Assembly: GCF_036346105.1 (NCBI RefSeq) | Contig: NZ_CP107811.1 | Location: forward strand, 2,982,501-3,046,500 | Source: Streptomyces sp. NBC_00539 | Lineage (GTDB): Bacteria; Actinomycetota; Actinomycetes; Streptomycetales; Streptomycetaceae | Length of the DNA: 64,000 nt | Reading direction: 5' to 3' | Shown here: piece after piece, positions 1 to 16,470 of the stretch | How positions within the stretch are numbered: the stretch's first letter is position 1 | Layout: every line of letters begins with the position of its first letter | Program-made: the position numbers and the translations under genes | The notes under the pieces: generated by a model | The model's input: only the letters and a program-made list of their open reading frames with translations | What the model was told of the DNA's origin: nothing | Database searches by the model: none

Positions 1-32
1 CGGAGCGGCGGGGGGCTTCTTCATACGAGCTG

Positions 33-3932
<3,900 letters not shown>

Positions 3933-3994
3933 TGTGCGTCAATCCCTCTTTCGGGGTCGAGTCTCAATCATGGTCTGAACGGTCCCGGGGATGA

Positions 3995-4020
3995 CGGGGG
4001 GCTCTTGAGCGAGCCCCCCG
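3995..4020 (-). terminator. hairpin in the rpoB-rpoC spacer
   Basis: A perfect 10-bp stem (CGGGGGGCTC against GAGCCCCCCG) with a 6-nt loop fills the spacer right after the rpoB stop. There is no U-tract, so it is more likely a processing or partial-attenuation structure than a full terminator, because rpoC has no obvious promoter of its own here. Confidence 0.6.
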
Positions 4021-4029
4021 TCAGGCCCG

Positions 4030-7512
<3,483 letters not shown>

Positions 7513-7692
7513 GAGGGGGTCCTTCCGAGGGCTCGGACTCACTACGCGCGTACCGGTCCCAGCCGACACAGAAGACAGACGCTTTCAATCTGGTCCAAAA
7601 GACCAGGTCAGGGCGGATCAGTCAGGTGTGCTCGAGCGTGGGCATGCCCCTGGCGACGGGCAGGGGGCAGCTAACAGGCAGCGCAAAGGGTC

Positions 7693-7721
7693 AGTGTAGC
7701 CACTTGGCTCACTGATGTCCA
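7693..7721 (-). promoter_or_regulatory. probable rpoBC promoter (HrdB type)
   Basis: On the minus strand a -35 TGGACA is followed after 17 nt by a -10 TACACT. This fits the principal streptomycete sigma factor consensus. It lies about 180 bp upstream of the rpoB start. The resulting leader contains a small hairpin at 7590-7606 (CTGGTC, 5-nt loop, GACCAG). Together with the terminator behind rplL, this suggests rpoBC is largely transcribed independently of rplJL. Confidence 0.65.
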
Positions 7722-7726
7722 GACCA

Positions 7727-7740
7727 GGTTTCCGGAAACC
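7727..7740. promoter_or_regulatory. perfect palindrome next to the rpoBC -35
   Basis: GGTTTCCGGAAACC is a perfect 14-bp palindrome ending 5 bp upstream of the proposed -35. Its placement suits an activator or repressor site, but no regulator is known to me for it. Confidence 0.45.
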
Positions 7741-8057
7741 GGCAACAGGCCTTCCCCACTCGATCCACCAACACCGTGTTCGTCGAACACCGCGTCCTAC
7801 TCTGCCGCGCTCTGACACAGAGCGCGTATCAGTACTGCCCTCTTCGTAGTCGATCCATGCCTCGGATCGCCGATCCGTACCCTCGGGTCCCGGAGCGGTG
7901 CGGGCAGGTCTCCCACGACCGGTCTGAGAATTGCGCGCCGCCGCCCGTTCGTCAAGGCCCCCTGCTCCGAGCGGATCACCGGCGGACCGGCCCCGAGACA
8001 ACGAAGATCACCCTACTCCCCAACGAGAGCAGGGCAAATCAGGCACTCCGGGTACGC
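7741..8057. other. rplL-rpoB intergenic region, no gene seen
   Basis: This is the far upstream part of a 600-bp gap between rplL and rpoB. Its composition is less GC-rich than the flanking genes. The reading frames through it show no start with a ribosome site and no recognisable protein. Additional rpoBC promoters could lie here, but none was convincing by eye. Confidence 0.5.
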
Positions 8058-8093
8058 CAAAGGGCGACCACCCTTACGGGTGACCGCCCTTTG
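8058..8093 (-). terminator. terminator or attenuator behind rplL
   Basis: An imperfect 15-16-bp stem (CAAAGGGCG side paired with CGCCCTTTG, two internal mismatches, TTAC loop) lies 28 bp after the rplL stop. It has the position expected for the partial terminator between rplJL and rpoBC. Confidence 0.75.
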
Positions 8094-8120
8094 AAGAGGC
8101 CTCAGAGGGCCTCAGAGGTG

Positions 8121-8504
8121 TTACTTGACCTCGACGCCGGCACCGGCGGCCTTGAGGGCCTCGGCGGCCTTGTCAGCGGCCTCCTTGTTGACCTTCTCGA
8201 GGACCGGCTTCGGGGTGCCGTCCACGAGGTCCTTGGCCTCCTTGAGACCCAGGGAGGTCAGCTCGCGCACGACCTTGATGACCTGGATCTTCTTGTCGCC
8301 GGCACCGGTGAGGATGACGTCGAACTCGTCCTTCTCCTCCTCGGCCTCGACAACGGCGCCCGGGCCGGCCGGACCGGCAACGGCGACGGCCGCGGCGGCG
8401 GTGACGTCGAACTTCTCCTCGAAGGCCTTCACGAACTCGGAGAGCTCGATGAGGGTCATCTCCTCGAACTGGGCGAGGAGGTCGTCCTGAGAGAGCTTCG
8501 CCAT
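8121..8504 (-). CDS. rplL: 50S ribosomal protein L7/L12
   Basis: L7/L12 is the multi-copy stalk protein that recruits translation GTPases. The 127-residue product starts [10 protein letters not shown] at an ATG with GGAAGGA upstream, so a longer frame start six codons earlier was rejected. It shows the N-terminal dimerisation helix, an Ala/Gly-rich hinge with Val-Ala-Val-Ala-Gly-Pro, and the acidic C-terminal domain with the conserved [13 protein letters not shown] segment. It is cotranscribed with rplJ. Confidence 0.97.
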   Translation of the reverse strand: MAKLSQDDLLAQFEEMTLIELSEFVKAFEEKFDVTAAAAVAVAGPAGPGAVVEAEEEKDEFDVILTGAGDKKIQVIKVVRELTSLGLKEAKDLVDGTPKPVLEKVNKEAADKAAEALKAAGAGVEVK

Positions 8505-8614
8505 GATGGGCGATCCTTCCACTAATTCGGCAGGTGCCGGATGTATATAGAGGCGGGCGTAACGGCCCGCTACGACCCACGCACTAGGCGGCGTGGATCA
8601 GTGCGCGAGCCGAA

Positions 8615-9145
8615 TTACTCGGCACCGCCCTGCTCGGCGAGCTTGACGCGAAGCGCTTCCGCGGTGCGGACGAACTTCGACGGCAGCGCCTGGAAGAGCG
8701 AGGCAGCCTGGGACTGCTTGCCCTTGAACGCGCCGGCCAGCTTGCTGAGCAGAACCTCGCGGGACTCGAGGTCCGCAAGCTTCTTGATCTCATCAGCGGT
8801 GAGCGCCTTACCATCAAGGACACCCGCCTTGATGATGAGGTTCGGGTTGTCCTTGGCGAAGTCACGCAGGCTCTTCGCCGACTCCACCGGGTCACCGGTG
8901 ATGAAGGCGACCGCGGTCGGACCAGCGAAGTGCTCGTCCAGCGCGGTGATCCCGGCCTGGTTGGCCGCAATCTTGGTCAGCGTGTTCTTCACCACGGCGT
9001 ACTGGGCGTTCTCACCGAGAGAGCGACGCAGCGTCTTGAGCTGCGCGACGGTGAGACCCCGGTACTCGGTCAGCACGGCGGCGTTCGAGCTCTGGAACGC
9101 GTCCGTGAGCTCGGCTACCGCGGCAGCCTTGTTGGGCGTCGGCAT
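8615..9145 (-). CDS. rplJ: 50S ribosomal protein L10
   Basis: L10 anchors L7/L12 dimers to the ribosome and usually represses its own operon by binding the mRNA leader. The 176-residue product starts at an ATG behind GAAGGAGG. The N-terminal [14 protein letters not shown] segment and the C-terminal helix that binds L7/L12 are recognisable. rplL follows after about 110 bp. Confidence 0.97.
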   Translation of the reverse strand: MPTPNKAAAVAELTDAFQSSNAAVLTEYRGLTVAQLKTLRRSLGENAQYAVVKNTLTKIAANQAGITALDEHFAGPTAVAFITGDPVESAKSLRDFAKDNPNLIIKAGVLDGKALTADEIKKLADLESREVLLSKLAGAFKGKQSQAASLFQALPSKFVRTAEALRVKLAEQGGAE

Positions 9146-9194
9146 AGTGCGTCGGCCTCCTTCCGGGTGATGAGGACCGCTCAGAAGGGGCTAC

Positions 9195-9350
9195 ATACAA
9201 AACGCCCCGGCGCAGGCGCCAGGGCGTAGCTCAACCGGATCGTGAAATCCGGGAACTTTCCTCAGTCACCTACGCGGGTCGTCCGCATCCAGCGGATCCT
9301 TCGGCCGCCGCACCCTTGCGGGCACGGCAACGACCAGCGGTCTTTGGCTT
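9195..9350 (-). ncRNA. L10 leader of rplJL
   Basis: The transcript upstream of rplJ contains AAAGACCGCTGGTCGTTG (9329-9346), which I recognise as the conserved part of the bacterial L10 leader bound by the L10(L12)4 complex, and ends in a hairpin just before rplJ. The outer limits are estimated. A covariance-model search with the Rfam L10_leader family would settle it. Confidence 0.75.
9202..9227 (-). terminator. attenuator-like hairpin upstream of rplJ
   Basis: A stem ACGCCCTGGCGC / GCGCCGGGGCGT with a short loop is followed on the minus strand by four T residues, a rare feature in this GC-rich genome. It sits inside the L10 leader, 57 bp before rplJ, so it could be a conditional terminator as well as the L10-binding platform. 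Confidence 0.55.
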
Positions 9351-9377
9351 CTGGGGAACTGTACGTGAAGCACGCGA

Positions 9378-9399
9378 CCCGAGGCAAATCGCCCTCGGG
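9378..9399 (-). terminator. possible terminator behind the lipoprotein gene
   Basis: A 7-bp inverted repeat (CCCGAGG / CCTCGGG, 8-nt loop) lies 23 bp after the lipoprotein stop codon. It has no T-tract and is modest in size. Confidence 0.35.
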
Positions 9400-9421
9400 C
9401 CCGCCTCCCGGTCCCCGGGGC

Positions 9422-10306
9422 TCAGCCCTGGGCGCCGCCGTCCTTCATCATCTCGGCGAGGTCCACGACCTGGTCGGCCGGGGGCGCCACGATCTCGACG
9501 GGCTTGTTGTAGTCGGTGAACTTGATCGTGACGTCCATAGGCCCCTTGGCGGTCTGGCCCTGGGTGCGCACCTGCTTGGTGTGGTGGGTGCCGTCGATCC
9601 ACATGTCCACCACGAGGCTCTGCACGCCCTGGGCCTCGAGCTGCTTGACGGACTTGTCCTGGCGCTCCTTGGCCTCGGGCGAGCCCGCGGCCGCCGCGGC
9701 CTTCATCTGGTCCAGGCTGACCGTTCCGGACAGGTGCGTGGTCTTCTGCCCGTCGATGGTCTCTTCGCCGACCATCTTGAGGTCCTTGGCGCCCTGGAGC
9801 TGGCCCGCCCGGTCGCCCGGGTTCTCGCCGCTCTGGCCGGCCTTGCCGAGGGCGTCCAGCTGGGCCGCCGCGTCCGGGTTCGCGCTCTTGAGGTCGAGCT
9901 TGAGGAACTTGCCCTCGCTGCCGATGTACATCACGCCGCCGATGAGGCGCAGGTCGACGGTCCCGCCCTCGGCCTCCGGGGAGGCCATCTTCATCGACAT
10001 GCCCACTTCGGGCTTCATGCGCATGGCCACGTCACCCGAGACCGGCTGGCCGGCCACGCTGCCGGACATGGTGTAGCGCAACGAGGTGATCTCCTCGGAG
10101 CCCTTCCTCACCTGCTCCAGGTAGGCGGCCGGCTCCACCTGCACCGGCTTCTGCGCGCCGGGAGCACCGGACGCGCCGGCAGCGCTCTTCGAGGGAGCGG
10201 CGGCGCCGTCCTTCTTGCCGCCGTCGCAGGCGGTGGCCCCGCCGGCGAGCAGCACGGCCGCGGCCACGGCCACGACGGTCTTCTTGCGGTACGCGTTCAC
10301 GCTCAT
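9422..10306 (-). CDS. secreted LppX/LprG-like lipoprotein
   Basis: A predicted 294-residue lipoprotein. The start is the ATG at 10306, with AGGGGTGGGG upstream. An N-terminal YRKK is followed by a hydrophobic stretch and the lipobox-like GGATAC with the lipidated Cys near residue 27. The rest has repeated beta-rich segments of the LppX/LprAFG (LolA-like) fold, such as LRYTMSGSVAG and IDGQKTTHLSGTVSL. Mycobacterial relatives carry lipids across the envelope. Whether this one does is inferred. It lies between rplA and rplJ but is flanked by hairpins, so it is probably its own unit. Confidence 0.8.
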   Translation of the reverse strand: MSVNAYRKKTVVAVAAAVLLAGGATACDGGKKDGAAAPSKSAAGASGAPGAQKPVQVEPAAYLEQVRKGSEEITSLRYTMSGSVAGQPVSGDVAMRMKPEVGMSMKMASPEAEGGTVDLRLIGGVMYIGSEGKFLKLDLKSANPDAAAQLDALGKAGQSGENPGDRAGQLQGAKDLKMVGEETIDGQKTTHLSGTVSLDQMKAAAAAGSPEAKERQDKSVKQLEAQGVQSLVVDMWIDGTHHTKQVRTQGQTAKGPMDVTIKFTDYNKPVEIVAPPADQVVDLAEMMKDGGAQG

Positions 10307-10384
10307 GGAAATCCCCACCCCTGTCTCTGCTGATCAGCAGGCACATTACTGGTGGGTCATGACGACGGTCGAACGGGTATGCGC

Positions 10385-10428
10385 GAACGGGCCCCCCGCT
10401 CCCCGTGAGGGGAGCGAGGGGCCCGTTC
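10385..10428 (-). terminator. strong terminator behind rplKA
   Basis: A 20-bp stem with one mismatch (GAACGGGCCCC… against …GGGGCCCGTTC) closes on a GTGA loop about 48 bp past the rplA stop. Confidence 0.85.
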
Positions 10429-10475
10429 AGCCACTCGGTGAGCCGTGACGCGCGTCAGGCTCGGCCCGGTCGGAC

Positions 10476-11204
10476 TCAGACGGCGGCCGGGTCTTCCTCG
10501 ACGAGGAGGTTCCGGGTGCGGTTGGAGTCCAGCTGGATGCCGGGGCCCATCGTAGTGCTGAGGGCGGCCTTCTTGACGTAGCGGCCCTTGGCGGCGGACG
10601 GCTTGAGACGAAGGATCTCGTCCAGCGCGGCGCCGTAGTTCTCGACCAGCTGCTCATCGGTGAAGGAGACCTTGCCGATGATGAAGTGCAGGTTCGAGTG
10701 CTTGTCGACGCGGAACTCGATCTTGCCACCCTTGATCTCGGTGACAGCCTTGGCGACGTCCATCGTGACGGTGCCGGTCTTCGGGTTCGGCATCAGGCCA
10801 CGGGGACCGAGCACGCGGCCGAGGCGGCCGACCTTGCCCATGAGGTCCGGCGTGGCGACAACGGCGTCGAACTCGTTCAGGCGGTTGCCCTTGGCGATCT
10901 CGTTGATCAGCTCGTCGTCGCCGACGATGTCGGCGCCGGCGGCTTCCGCGGCCGCAGCACGGTCACCGGTCGCGAAGACCAGGACCCGGGCGGTCTTACC
11001 GGTGCCGTGCGGGAGGTTCACGGTGCCGCGGACCATCTGGTCGGCCTTGCGCGGGTCGACACCCAGGCGGAAGGCGACCTCGACGGTGGCGTCGAACTTG
11101 GTCGTGGAGGTCTCCTTGGCGAGACGGACGGCCTCGAGCGGGGCGTACAGCTTCTCCCGGTCGACCTTGGCGTCCGCAGCGCGGAGAGTCTTGCTGCGCT
11201 TCAC
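10476..11204 (-). CDS. rplA: 50S ribosomal protein L1
   Basis: L1 binds 23S rRNA at the E-site stalk and often represses rplKA. The product has 242 residues, GTG start with AGGAG upstream. The family segment [20 protein letters not shown] (about residues 125-145) is present, as is the N-terminal [20 protein letters not shown]. It follows rplK by 87 bp on the same strand. Confidence 0.97.
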   Translation of the reverse strand: MKRSKTLRAADAKVDREKLYAPLEAVRLAKETSTTKFDATVEVAFRLGVDPRKADQMVRGTVNLPHGTGKTARVLVFATGDRAAAAEAAGADIVGDDELINEIAKGNRLNEFDAVVATPDLMGKVGRLGRVLGPRGLMPNPKTGTVTMDVAKAVTEIKGGKIEFRVDKHSNLHFIIGKVSFTDEQLVENYGAALDEILRLKPSAAKGRYVKKAALSTTMGPGIQLDSNRTRNLLVEEDPAAV

Positions 11205-11291
11205 TTCTGCTCCTGTGTTTCGGATTCAGGCATGGAGTCGTGGTGCGGGCCAGCGCTTGGCCCTACCACTGGTGGTGCTGGGGTGGCTGAA

Positions 11292-11726
11292 TCAGCCTTC
11301 GACCGTGATGCCCATGGAACGGGCGGTGCCGGCGATGATCTTCTCGGCGGCGTCGAGGTCGTTGGCGTTCAGGTCGGGAAGCTTGATCGTGGCGATCTCG
11401 CGGACCTGGTCACGCGTGAGCTTCGCGACCTTGGTCTTGTGCGGCTCGCCCGAGCCCTTCTCGATGCCCGCGCTCTTCAGGATGAGGCGCGCGGCCGGCG
11501 GAGTCTTGGTGATGAAGGTGAAGGAGCGGTCCTCGTAGACCGTGATCTCCACCGGCACGACCATGCCACGCTGCGACTCGGTCGCGGCGTTGTAGGCCTT
11601 GCAGAACTCCATGATGTTGACGCCGTGCTGACCGAGCGCGGGGCCGACCGGCGGAGCCGGGTTGGCCGCACCGGCCTTGATCTGGAGCTTGATAAGCCCC
11701 GTGACCTTCTTCTTCTTGGGAGGCAT
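11292..11726 (-). CDS. rplK: 50S ribosomal protein L11
   Basis: L11 is part of the GTPase-associated centre, binding site of thiostrepton and needed for the stringent response through RelA. The 144-residue length is typical. [19 protein letters not shown] and the Pro-rich [20 protein letters not shown] segment near residues 22-43 identify it. It starts at an ATG behind GGAGAGAG and forms a unit with rplA. Confidence 0.97.
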
Positions 11727-11832
11727 TGCTCTCTCCGGGTCCTAGTGAGAGTTTTTCGCCGCCAATCCGGTCATCCGGATGGAGGCATACCGCACCACGA
11801 TAACGGGTATCGGTGCGGGGCTGAAAACCGAG

Positions 11833-11868
11833 CAGGTCAGACCGCCCCTTACGGGACGTTCTGACCTG
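11833..11868 (-). terminator. terminator between nusG and rplK
   Basis: A 16-bp stem with few mismatches (CAGGTCAGA… / …TCTGACCTG) and a TTAC loop lies 23 bp after the nusG stop, so secE-nusG and rplKA are probably separate or only partly linked units. Confidence 0.8.
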
Positions 11869-11891
11869 TTCGGAAGCGTGGATTCAGAAGA

Positions 11892-12839
11892 TCAGTTCTT
11901 CTGGATCTGGTCGAAGCTCAGCTCGACCGGGGTCTCGCGACCGAAGATCTCGACGAGGCCCTTGACCTTCTTCGAGTCCGGGTTGATCTCGTTGATCGTC
12001 GCCTGGAGCGTCGCGAACGGGCCGTCGGTGACGGTGACCGAGTCGCCGACCTCGAAGTCGAGGACCTCGATCTGGCGCTTGACGGCGGGCGCGGGCAGGC
12101 CGGCCTCTTCCGCGGCGGCCTTGGCGGCCTTCTCCTGCGCCTCCGGGGCGAGCATCTTGACGATCTCGTCCAGGGTCAGCGGGTACGGGTCGTAGGCGTT
12201 GCCGACGAAGCCGGTGACGCCCGGGGTGTTGCGGACGACGCCCCAGGACTCGTTCGTCAGATCCATGCGGACGAGAACGTAACCGGGCAGCTTGTTCTGC
12301 CGGACGTTCTTGCGCTCGCCGTTCTTGATCTGGACGATCTCTTCCTCGGGCACCTCGGCCTGGTAGATGAACTCCTCGACGTTCAGCGAGACGGCGCGCT
12401 GCTCCAGGTTGGCCTTCACGCGCTTCTCGTAGCCCGCGTAGGTGTGGATCACGTACCACTCGCCGGGCAGCAGGCGGAGTTCGTTGCGCAGCGCCTCGAT
12501 GGGGTCGACCGGCTCGGCGGGCTCTTCGGCCTCGGCCTCGGCGGCGTCCTCCACGGCGTCGGCGTCGGCGGCGTCATCAGCAGCGGACTCGTCGTCGGAC
12601 CCGGCCTCGGCGGCGTCGGCGGCCGCAGCGTCATCGGCGTCGGCTTCGTCGGAGGCCTCGTCGGCGGAGACCTCGTCGTCGGACTCGACGTGCAGGGCGG
12701 ATTCCTCGGCAGCGGCACCCGCTTCGGCGTCGGCGGCCTCGGCCTCATCGAGGTCCGCGTCCGCCGCCTCGACGATGTCGAGCTCGTCCTCGACGGACTC
12801 GACGGAGTCGTGGCTCGCGTTCAGGTTCGGGTCAGACAC
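11892..12839 (-). CDS. nusG: transcription termination/antitermination protein NusG
   Basis: NusG binds RNA polymerase through its NGN domain and contacts Rho or S10 through its KOW domain. The GTG at 12839 is taken as the start, giving 315 residues beginning [12 protein letters not shown]. An upstream extension in the same frame has no ribosome site. The first ~130 residues are a highly acidic Asp/Glu/Ala low-complexity extension typical of actinobacterial NusG. The NGN domain begins near [15 protein letters not shown], and the C-terminal KOW motif reads [19 protein letters not shown]. It is cotranscribed with secE. Confidence 0.95.
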   Translation of the reverse strand: MSDPNLNASHDSVESVEDELDIVEAADADLDEAEAADAEAGAAAEESALHVESDDEVSADEASDEADADDAAAADAAEAGSDDESAADDAADADAVEDAAEAEAEEPAEPVDPIEALRNELRLLPGEWYVIHTYAGYEKRVKANLEQRAVSLNVEEFIYQAEVPEEEIVQIKNGERKNVRQNKLPGYVLVRMDLTNESWGVVRNTPGVTGFVGNAYDPYPLTLDEIVKMLAPEAQEKAAKAAAEEAGLPAPAVKRQIEVLDFEVGDSVTVTDGPFATLQATINEINPDSKKVKGLVEIFGRETPVELSFDQIQKN

Positions 12840-12923
12840 GGTGGCTGCTTCTTCCTGGATACAAAAGGTGGTCGAACATGCGAAAACGGGCGGCACCCAT
12901 CAAGGCGCCGCCCTCCGCGGGGA

Positions 12924-13205
12924 TCAGCCGAAGACGAACTTGATGGCTTCCTGGAACCCATAGTCAATCACGGTCACCAGACCGATCATGATGACGACGA
13001 AGACAATCACCACAGTGGTGTACGTCGTGAGCTGGTTGCGAGTCGGCCAGACGACCTTGCGGAGTTCCGCGACGATCTGGCGGTAGAAGAGCGCGAGCCG
13101 GCCCAGAGGACCCTTCTTGCCGCGCTTGCCGCCCTTGCGGGCCTTCTTCTCGCGGGTGTCGTCCTCGGCGTCAGGCATGTCGATGGAGCCCAGGGCGTCC
13201 GTCAC
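12924..13205 (-). CDS. secE: preprotein translocase subunit SecE
   Basis: SecE stabilises SecY in the general secretion channel. The product has 93 residues with a GTG start placed directly behind AGGTGAGA, beginning VTDALGSIDMPD. A longer in-frame reading would run back into the tRNA region and was rejected. A Lys/Arg-rich cytosolic part is followed by the SecE signature FYRQIVAELRKVVWPTRNQL and one transmembrane helix (TVVIVFVVIMIGLVTVI). It precedes nusG by 84 bp. Confidence 0.95.
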   Translation of the reverse strand: MTDALGSIDMPDAEDDTREKKARKGGKRGKKGPLGRLALFYRQIVAELRKVVWPTRNQLTTYTTVVIVFVVIMIGLVTVIDYGFQEAIKFVFG

Positions 13206-13310
13206 GTCTCTCACCTGAATCCGGGTCGTGGCCGTAGCCGCGCCCGGTTGCGCCGCACGGCGTTGCATCGAAGTACGTACCTGCGCACACGTCCGAGAAG
13301 GAGTGTGGAG

Positions 13311-13383
13311 CAGGGCCGGAGGGACTCGAACCCCCAACCGCTGGTTTTGGAGACCAGTGCTCTACCAATTGAGCTACGACCCT
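13311..13383 (-). tRNA. tRNA-Trp (CCA anticodon)
   Basis: A 73-nt cloverleaf reads AGGGTCG at the 5' end, pairing with CGGCCCT at the 3' end. It has the D-loop AGCTCAATTGGTAGAGC, anticodon loop CTCCAAA and T-arm GGGGGTTCGAGTCCCTC. CCA is not encoded. It lies just upstream of secE. Confidence 0.97.
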
Positions 13384-13584
13384 TTGCGTTCCTCAACCTA
13401 CCGCATCCGGGCGGGTGCACGGAGTGCTCACGCTCTGGGGCGGCTGGTGAGGACCAACGACAGGTGAGTGTACGTGGTCTGGGCCCTGACGTCGAACAGA
13501 AGCCGCCGGGGGCGATGCGGATCTTCTCCGTCCGGTAGCTGAAACGGTGTGCGGCGCCGGTTTGCCGTCTGGGACGATTGCCGC

Positions 13585-14811
13585 ATGACCTCTGCAACGC
13601 CTTCCTCCGAGCGCCGGGTGTCCGCCCGTATCGGCGCAATCTCCGAGTCCGCCACCCTCGCCGTGGACGCCAAGGCCAAGGCCCTCAAGGCCGCCGGGCG
13701 CCCGGTGATCGGCTTCGGCGCGGGCGAGCCCGACTTCCCGACCCCGGACTACATCGTCGAGGCCGCGGTCGAGGCCTGCCGCAACCCGAAGTACCACCGC
13801 TACACGCCGGCCGGCGGCCTGCCCGAGCTCAAGACCGCGATCGCGGCCAAGACGCTCCGCGACTCCGGCTACGAGGTCGACGCGTCCGAGGTCCTGGTGA
13901 CCAACGGCGGCAAGCAGGCCATCTACGAGGCGTTCGCCGCGATCCTCGACCCGGGCGACGAGGTCATCGTCCCGGCCCCGTACTGGACGACGTACCCCGA
14001 GTCGATCCGCCTCGCGGGCGGTGTCCCGGTGGAGGTCGTCGCCGACGAGACCACCGGTTACCGGGTCTCCGTCGAGCAGCTGGAAGCCGCGCGCACCGAG
14101 CGCACCAAGGTCGTCCTGTTCGTCTCCCCCTCGAACCCGACCGGCGCCGTGTACAGCGAGGACGACGCGCGCGCCATCGGCGAGTGGGCGGCCGAGCACG
14201 GCCTGTGGGTGCTGACCGACGAGATCTACGAGCACCTCGTCTACGGCGACGCGAAGTTCACCTCGCTCCCGGTGCTGGTCCCGGCCCTGCGCGACAAGTG
14301 CATCGTCGTGAACGGCGTCGCCAAGACGTACGCGATGACCGGCTGGCGCGTGGGCTGGGTCATCGCGCCGAAGGACGTCATCAAGGCCGCGACCAACCTG
14401 CAGTCGCACGCCACCTCCAACGTCTCCAACGTGGCGCAGGTCGCGGCGCTGGCCGCCGTCTCGGGCAACCTGGACGCGGTCGCGGAGATGCGGAAGGCGT
14501 TCGACCGCCGCCGCCAGACCATGGTCAAGATGCTGAACGAGATCGACGGCGTCTTCTGCCCGACCCCCGAGGGCGCGTTCTACGCGTACCCGTCGGTCAA
14601 GGAGCTCCTCGGCAAGGAGATCCGCGGCAAGCGCCCGCAGTCCTCGGTCGAGCTGGCGGCCCTGATCCTGGACGAGGCCGAGGTCGCGGTCGTCCCGGGC
14701 GAGGCCTTCGGCACCCCGGGTTACCTGCGCCTGTCCTACGCGCTGGGTGACGAGGACCTGGTGGAGGGCGTGTCCCGCATCCAGAACCTCCTGGCGGAGG
14801 CCAAGGCCTGA
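13585..14811 (+). CDS. aspC: aspartate aminotransferase (class I/II)
   Basis: A PLP enzyme that interconverts aspartate and oxaloacetate with glutamate and 2-oxoglutarate. The 408-residue product starts [11 protein letters not shown]. The in-frame reading 12 codons earlier is not needed. Fold-type I signatures are present: [10 protein letters not shown] near residue 44, [19 protein letters not shown], and the PLP-lysine in [14 protein letters not shown]. It diverges from tRNA-Trp/secE and ends in a strong terminator. The close homologue prephenate aminotransferase cannot be excluded without alignment. Confidence 0.92.
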   Translation: MTSATPSSERRVSARIGAISESATLAVDAKAKALKAAGRPVIGFGAGEPDFPTPDYIVEAAVEACRNPKYHRYTPAGGLPELKTAIAAKTLRDSGYEVDASEVLVTNGGKQAIYEAFAAILDPGDEVIVPAPYWTTYPESIRLAGGVPVEVVADETTGYRVSVEQLEAARTERTKVVLFVSPSNPTGAVYSEDDARAIGEWAAEHGLWVLTDEIYEHLVYGDAKFTSLPVLVPALRDKCIVVNGVAKTYAMTGWRVGWVIAPKDVIKAATNLQSHATSNVSNVAQVAALAAVSGNLDAVAEMRKAFDRRRQTMVKMLNEIDGVFCPTPEGAFYAYPSVKELLGKEIRGKRPQSSVELAALILDEAEVAVVPGEAFGTPGYLRLSYALGDEDLVEGVSRIQNLLAEAKA

Positions 14812-14840
14812 GCCTTTGGCGGTCCCCATGGACCCACCCC

Positions 14841-14874
14841 TGAGCGGCGCCTCCCACCCGGGAGGCGCCGCTCA
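14841..14874 (+). terminator. terminator of aspC
   Basis: A perfect 15-bp stem, TGAGCGGCGCCTCCC paired with GGGAGGCGCCGCTCA, begins 29 bp after the aspC stop. Confidence 0.9.
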
Positions 14875-14906
14875 GCTGTTTCCCGGCGCCCGGAGCCGTT
14901 CCCAGC

Positions 14907-14950
14907 CCCGCCGGCGCTCGAGGCACGGGACCGGGCGGAGCCCGGAAACC
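14907..14950 (-). repeat. dispersed intergenic repeat, copy 1 (reverse orientation)
   Basis: Read on the minus strand this is GGGCTCCGCCCGGTCCCGTGCCTCGAGCGCCGGCGGGGCTGG-like sequence. It matches, with changes, the units at 19937-19995 and 41519-41575. All three sit in gaps between genes. Confidence 0.6.
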
Positions 14951-15029
14951 GGCCGCGCGCGCGTTCGAGCAAGCCCCCGATCAGGAAAACCCCCTCCCGC
15001 CGAGCGCAGCGGTACGGCAGGATCACCGG

Positions 15030-16049
15030 ATGGAGCACGTACGCGATCTCACGCTTCTGCCGAAAGCCCACCTGCACCTGCACTTCACGGGTTCGATGCG
15101 GCCGACCACCCTGCTGGAGCTCGCCGACAAGTACGGCGTGCGCCTGCCCGACGCCCTGACCGCCGGCGCGCCGCCCAAGCTGCGGGCCACCGACGAGCGC
15201 GGCTGGTTCCGTTTCCAGCGGCTCTACGACGCCGCCCGCTCCTGCCTCCGCGAGCCCGACGACATCCGGCGCCTGGTCCGCGAGGCCGCCGAGGAGGACG
15301 TCCGGGACGGCGCGGGCTGGCTGGAGATCCAGGTGGACCCCACCTCCTACGCCCCCCTGCTGGGCGGCATGATCCCGGCCGTCGAGATCATCCTCGACGC
15401 GGTCGACGCCGCCTCCCGCGACACCGGCCTCGGGATGCGCGTCATCATCGCCGCCAACCGCATGAAACACCCCCTCGACGCCCGCACCCTGGCCCGTCTC
15501 GCCGTCCGCTACGCCGACCGCGGTGTCGTCGGGTTCGGGTTGTCCAACGACGAGCGCCGGGGCATGGCCCGCGACTTCGACCGGGCCTTCGCCATCGCCC
15601 GTGAGGGCGGCCTGCTCGCGGCCCCGCACGGCGGCGAGCTGACCGGCCCGTCCTCCGTGCGGGACTGTCTCGACGACCTGCACGCCGCGCGCGTCGGGCA
15701 CGGCGTCCGGGCCGCCGAGGACCCCCGGCTGCTCAAGCGGCTCGCGGACCGGCAGGTCACCTGCGAGGTCTGCCCCGCCTCCAACGTGGCCCTCGGGGTG
15801 TACGAACGGCCCGAGGACGTGCCGCTGCGCACGCTCTTCGAGGCGGGGGTGCCGATGGCGCTGGGCGCGGACGACCCGCTGCTGTTCGGGTCCCGCCTGG
15901 CGGCCCAGTACGAGATCGCGCGCCGCCACCACGCCTTCACGGACGAGGAACTGGCGGAGCTGGCGCGGCAGTCGGTGCGCGGTTCCGCGGCGCCGAAGGA
16001 GGTGCAGGCCAAGTTGCTGGACGGGATCGACCACTGGCTCACCGGGTGA
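15030..16049 (+). CDS. add: adenosine deaminase family protein
   Basis: A 339-residue zinc hydrolase of the adenosine/adenine deaminase family. Family residues are all visible: the HLHLHF pair of metal histidines near residue 15-19, HGGE (His plus catalytic Glu), GHGVRA, CPASN and the metal Asp in GADDP. Start ATG has AGGA 7 bp upstream. The true substrate (adenosine, adenine or another aminopurine) cannot be read from sequence. Its stop overlaps the convergent 16039-16455 gene by 11 bp. Confidence 0.85.
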   Translation: MEHVRDLTLLPKAHLHLHFTGSMRPTTLLELADKYGVRLPDALTAGAPPKLRATDERGWFRFQRLYDAARSCLREPDDIRRLVREAAEEDVRDGAGWLEIQVDPTSYAPLLGGMIPAVEIILDAVDAASRDTGLGMRVIIAANRMKHPLDARTLARLAVRYADRGVVGFGLSNDERRGMARDFDRAFAIAREGGLLAAPHGGELTGPSSVRDCLDDLHAARVGHGVRAAEDPRLLKRLADRQVTCEVCPASNVALGVYERPEDVPLRTLFEAGVPMALGADDPLLFGSRLAAQYEIARRHHAFTDEELAELARQSVRGSAAPKEVQAKLLDGIDHWLTG

Positions 16050-16455
16050 GCCGCAGGTCCCCTTCGTAGCAGTCGGCCCGCACCCGGACCCCGTCGGCGA
16101 AGCCGATCTCCAGGAGGGTGCGGCCGGTCTCGGGCGCGGCGTACTCGGCGACGGTGGCGACGGTCTCGCCGAGGTGGCGCAGGAAGGGGTGGTCGCCGAG
16201 GTCCTCACCGACCTCGATGCGGCCCCACTCGCCCATGTCGTACGGCTGGTGCGGGGTCTCGGACTCCACGATGAGGCACTGGTCGGAGCCGGTGGTGATG
16301 CGGGTGGACTCGCCCTCGCTGTCGAGGAGCCAGACGTCGAGCGGGGCCTCGGAGCGTTCGCCCTCGTAGACGTGCCAGGACGCGACGACCGCCTTGATCT
16401 CGCGGCCCACCAGCCGCGTGGGGTCCGTACCGGCCCCGTGCAGGGGACAACGCAT
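16039..16455 (-). CDS. conserved hypothetical protein
   Basis: A 138-residue soluble acidic protein that I do not recognise. It has no signal peptide or membrane segment. The composition (for example ITTGSDQCLIVESETPHQPYDMGEWGRIEV) looks like a small beta-rich domain. It starts at an ATG with GAGGGG about 11 bp upstream and lies 15 bp after the murB stop on the same strand, so the two are probably cotranscribed. Its end overlaps the end of the convergent deaminase gene. Confidence 0.7.
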   Translation of the reverse strand: MRCPLHGAGTDPTRLVGREIKAVVASWHVYEGERSEAPLDVWLLDSEGESTRITTGSDQCLIVESETPHQPYDMGEWGRIEVGEDLGDHPFLRHLGETVATVAEYAAPETGRTLLEIGFADGVRVRADCYEGDLRLTR

Positions 16456-16470
16456 GGCGGCCGGTACCCC

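Noticed and set aside
7513-7569. 19-residue N-terminal extension of RpoB
   Set aside because: No ribosome site. The TTG at 7512 follows GGAAGGA and gives the usual length and N-terminus.
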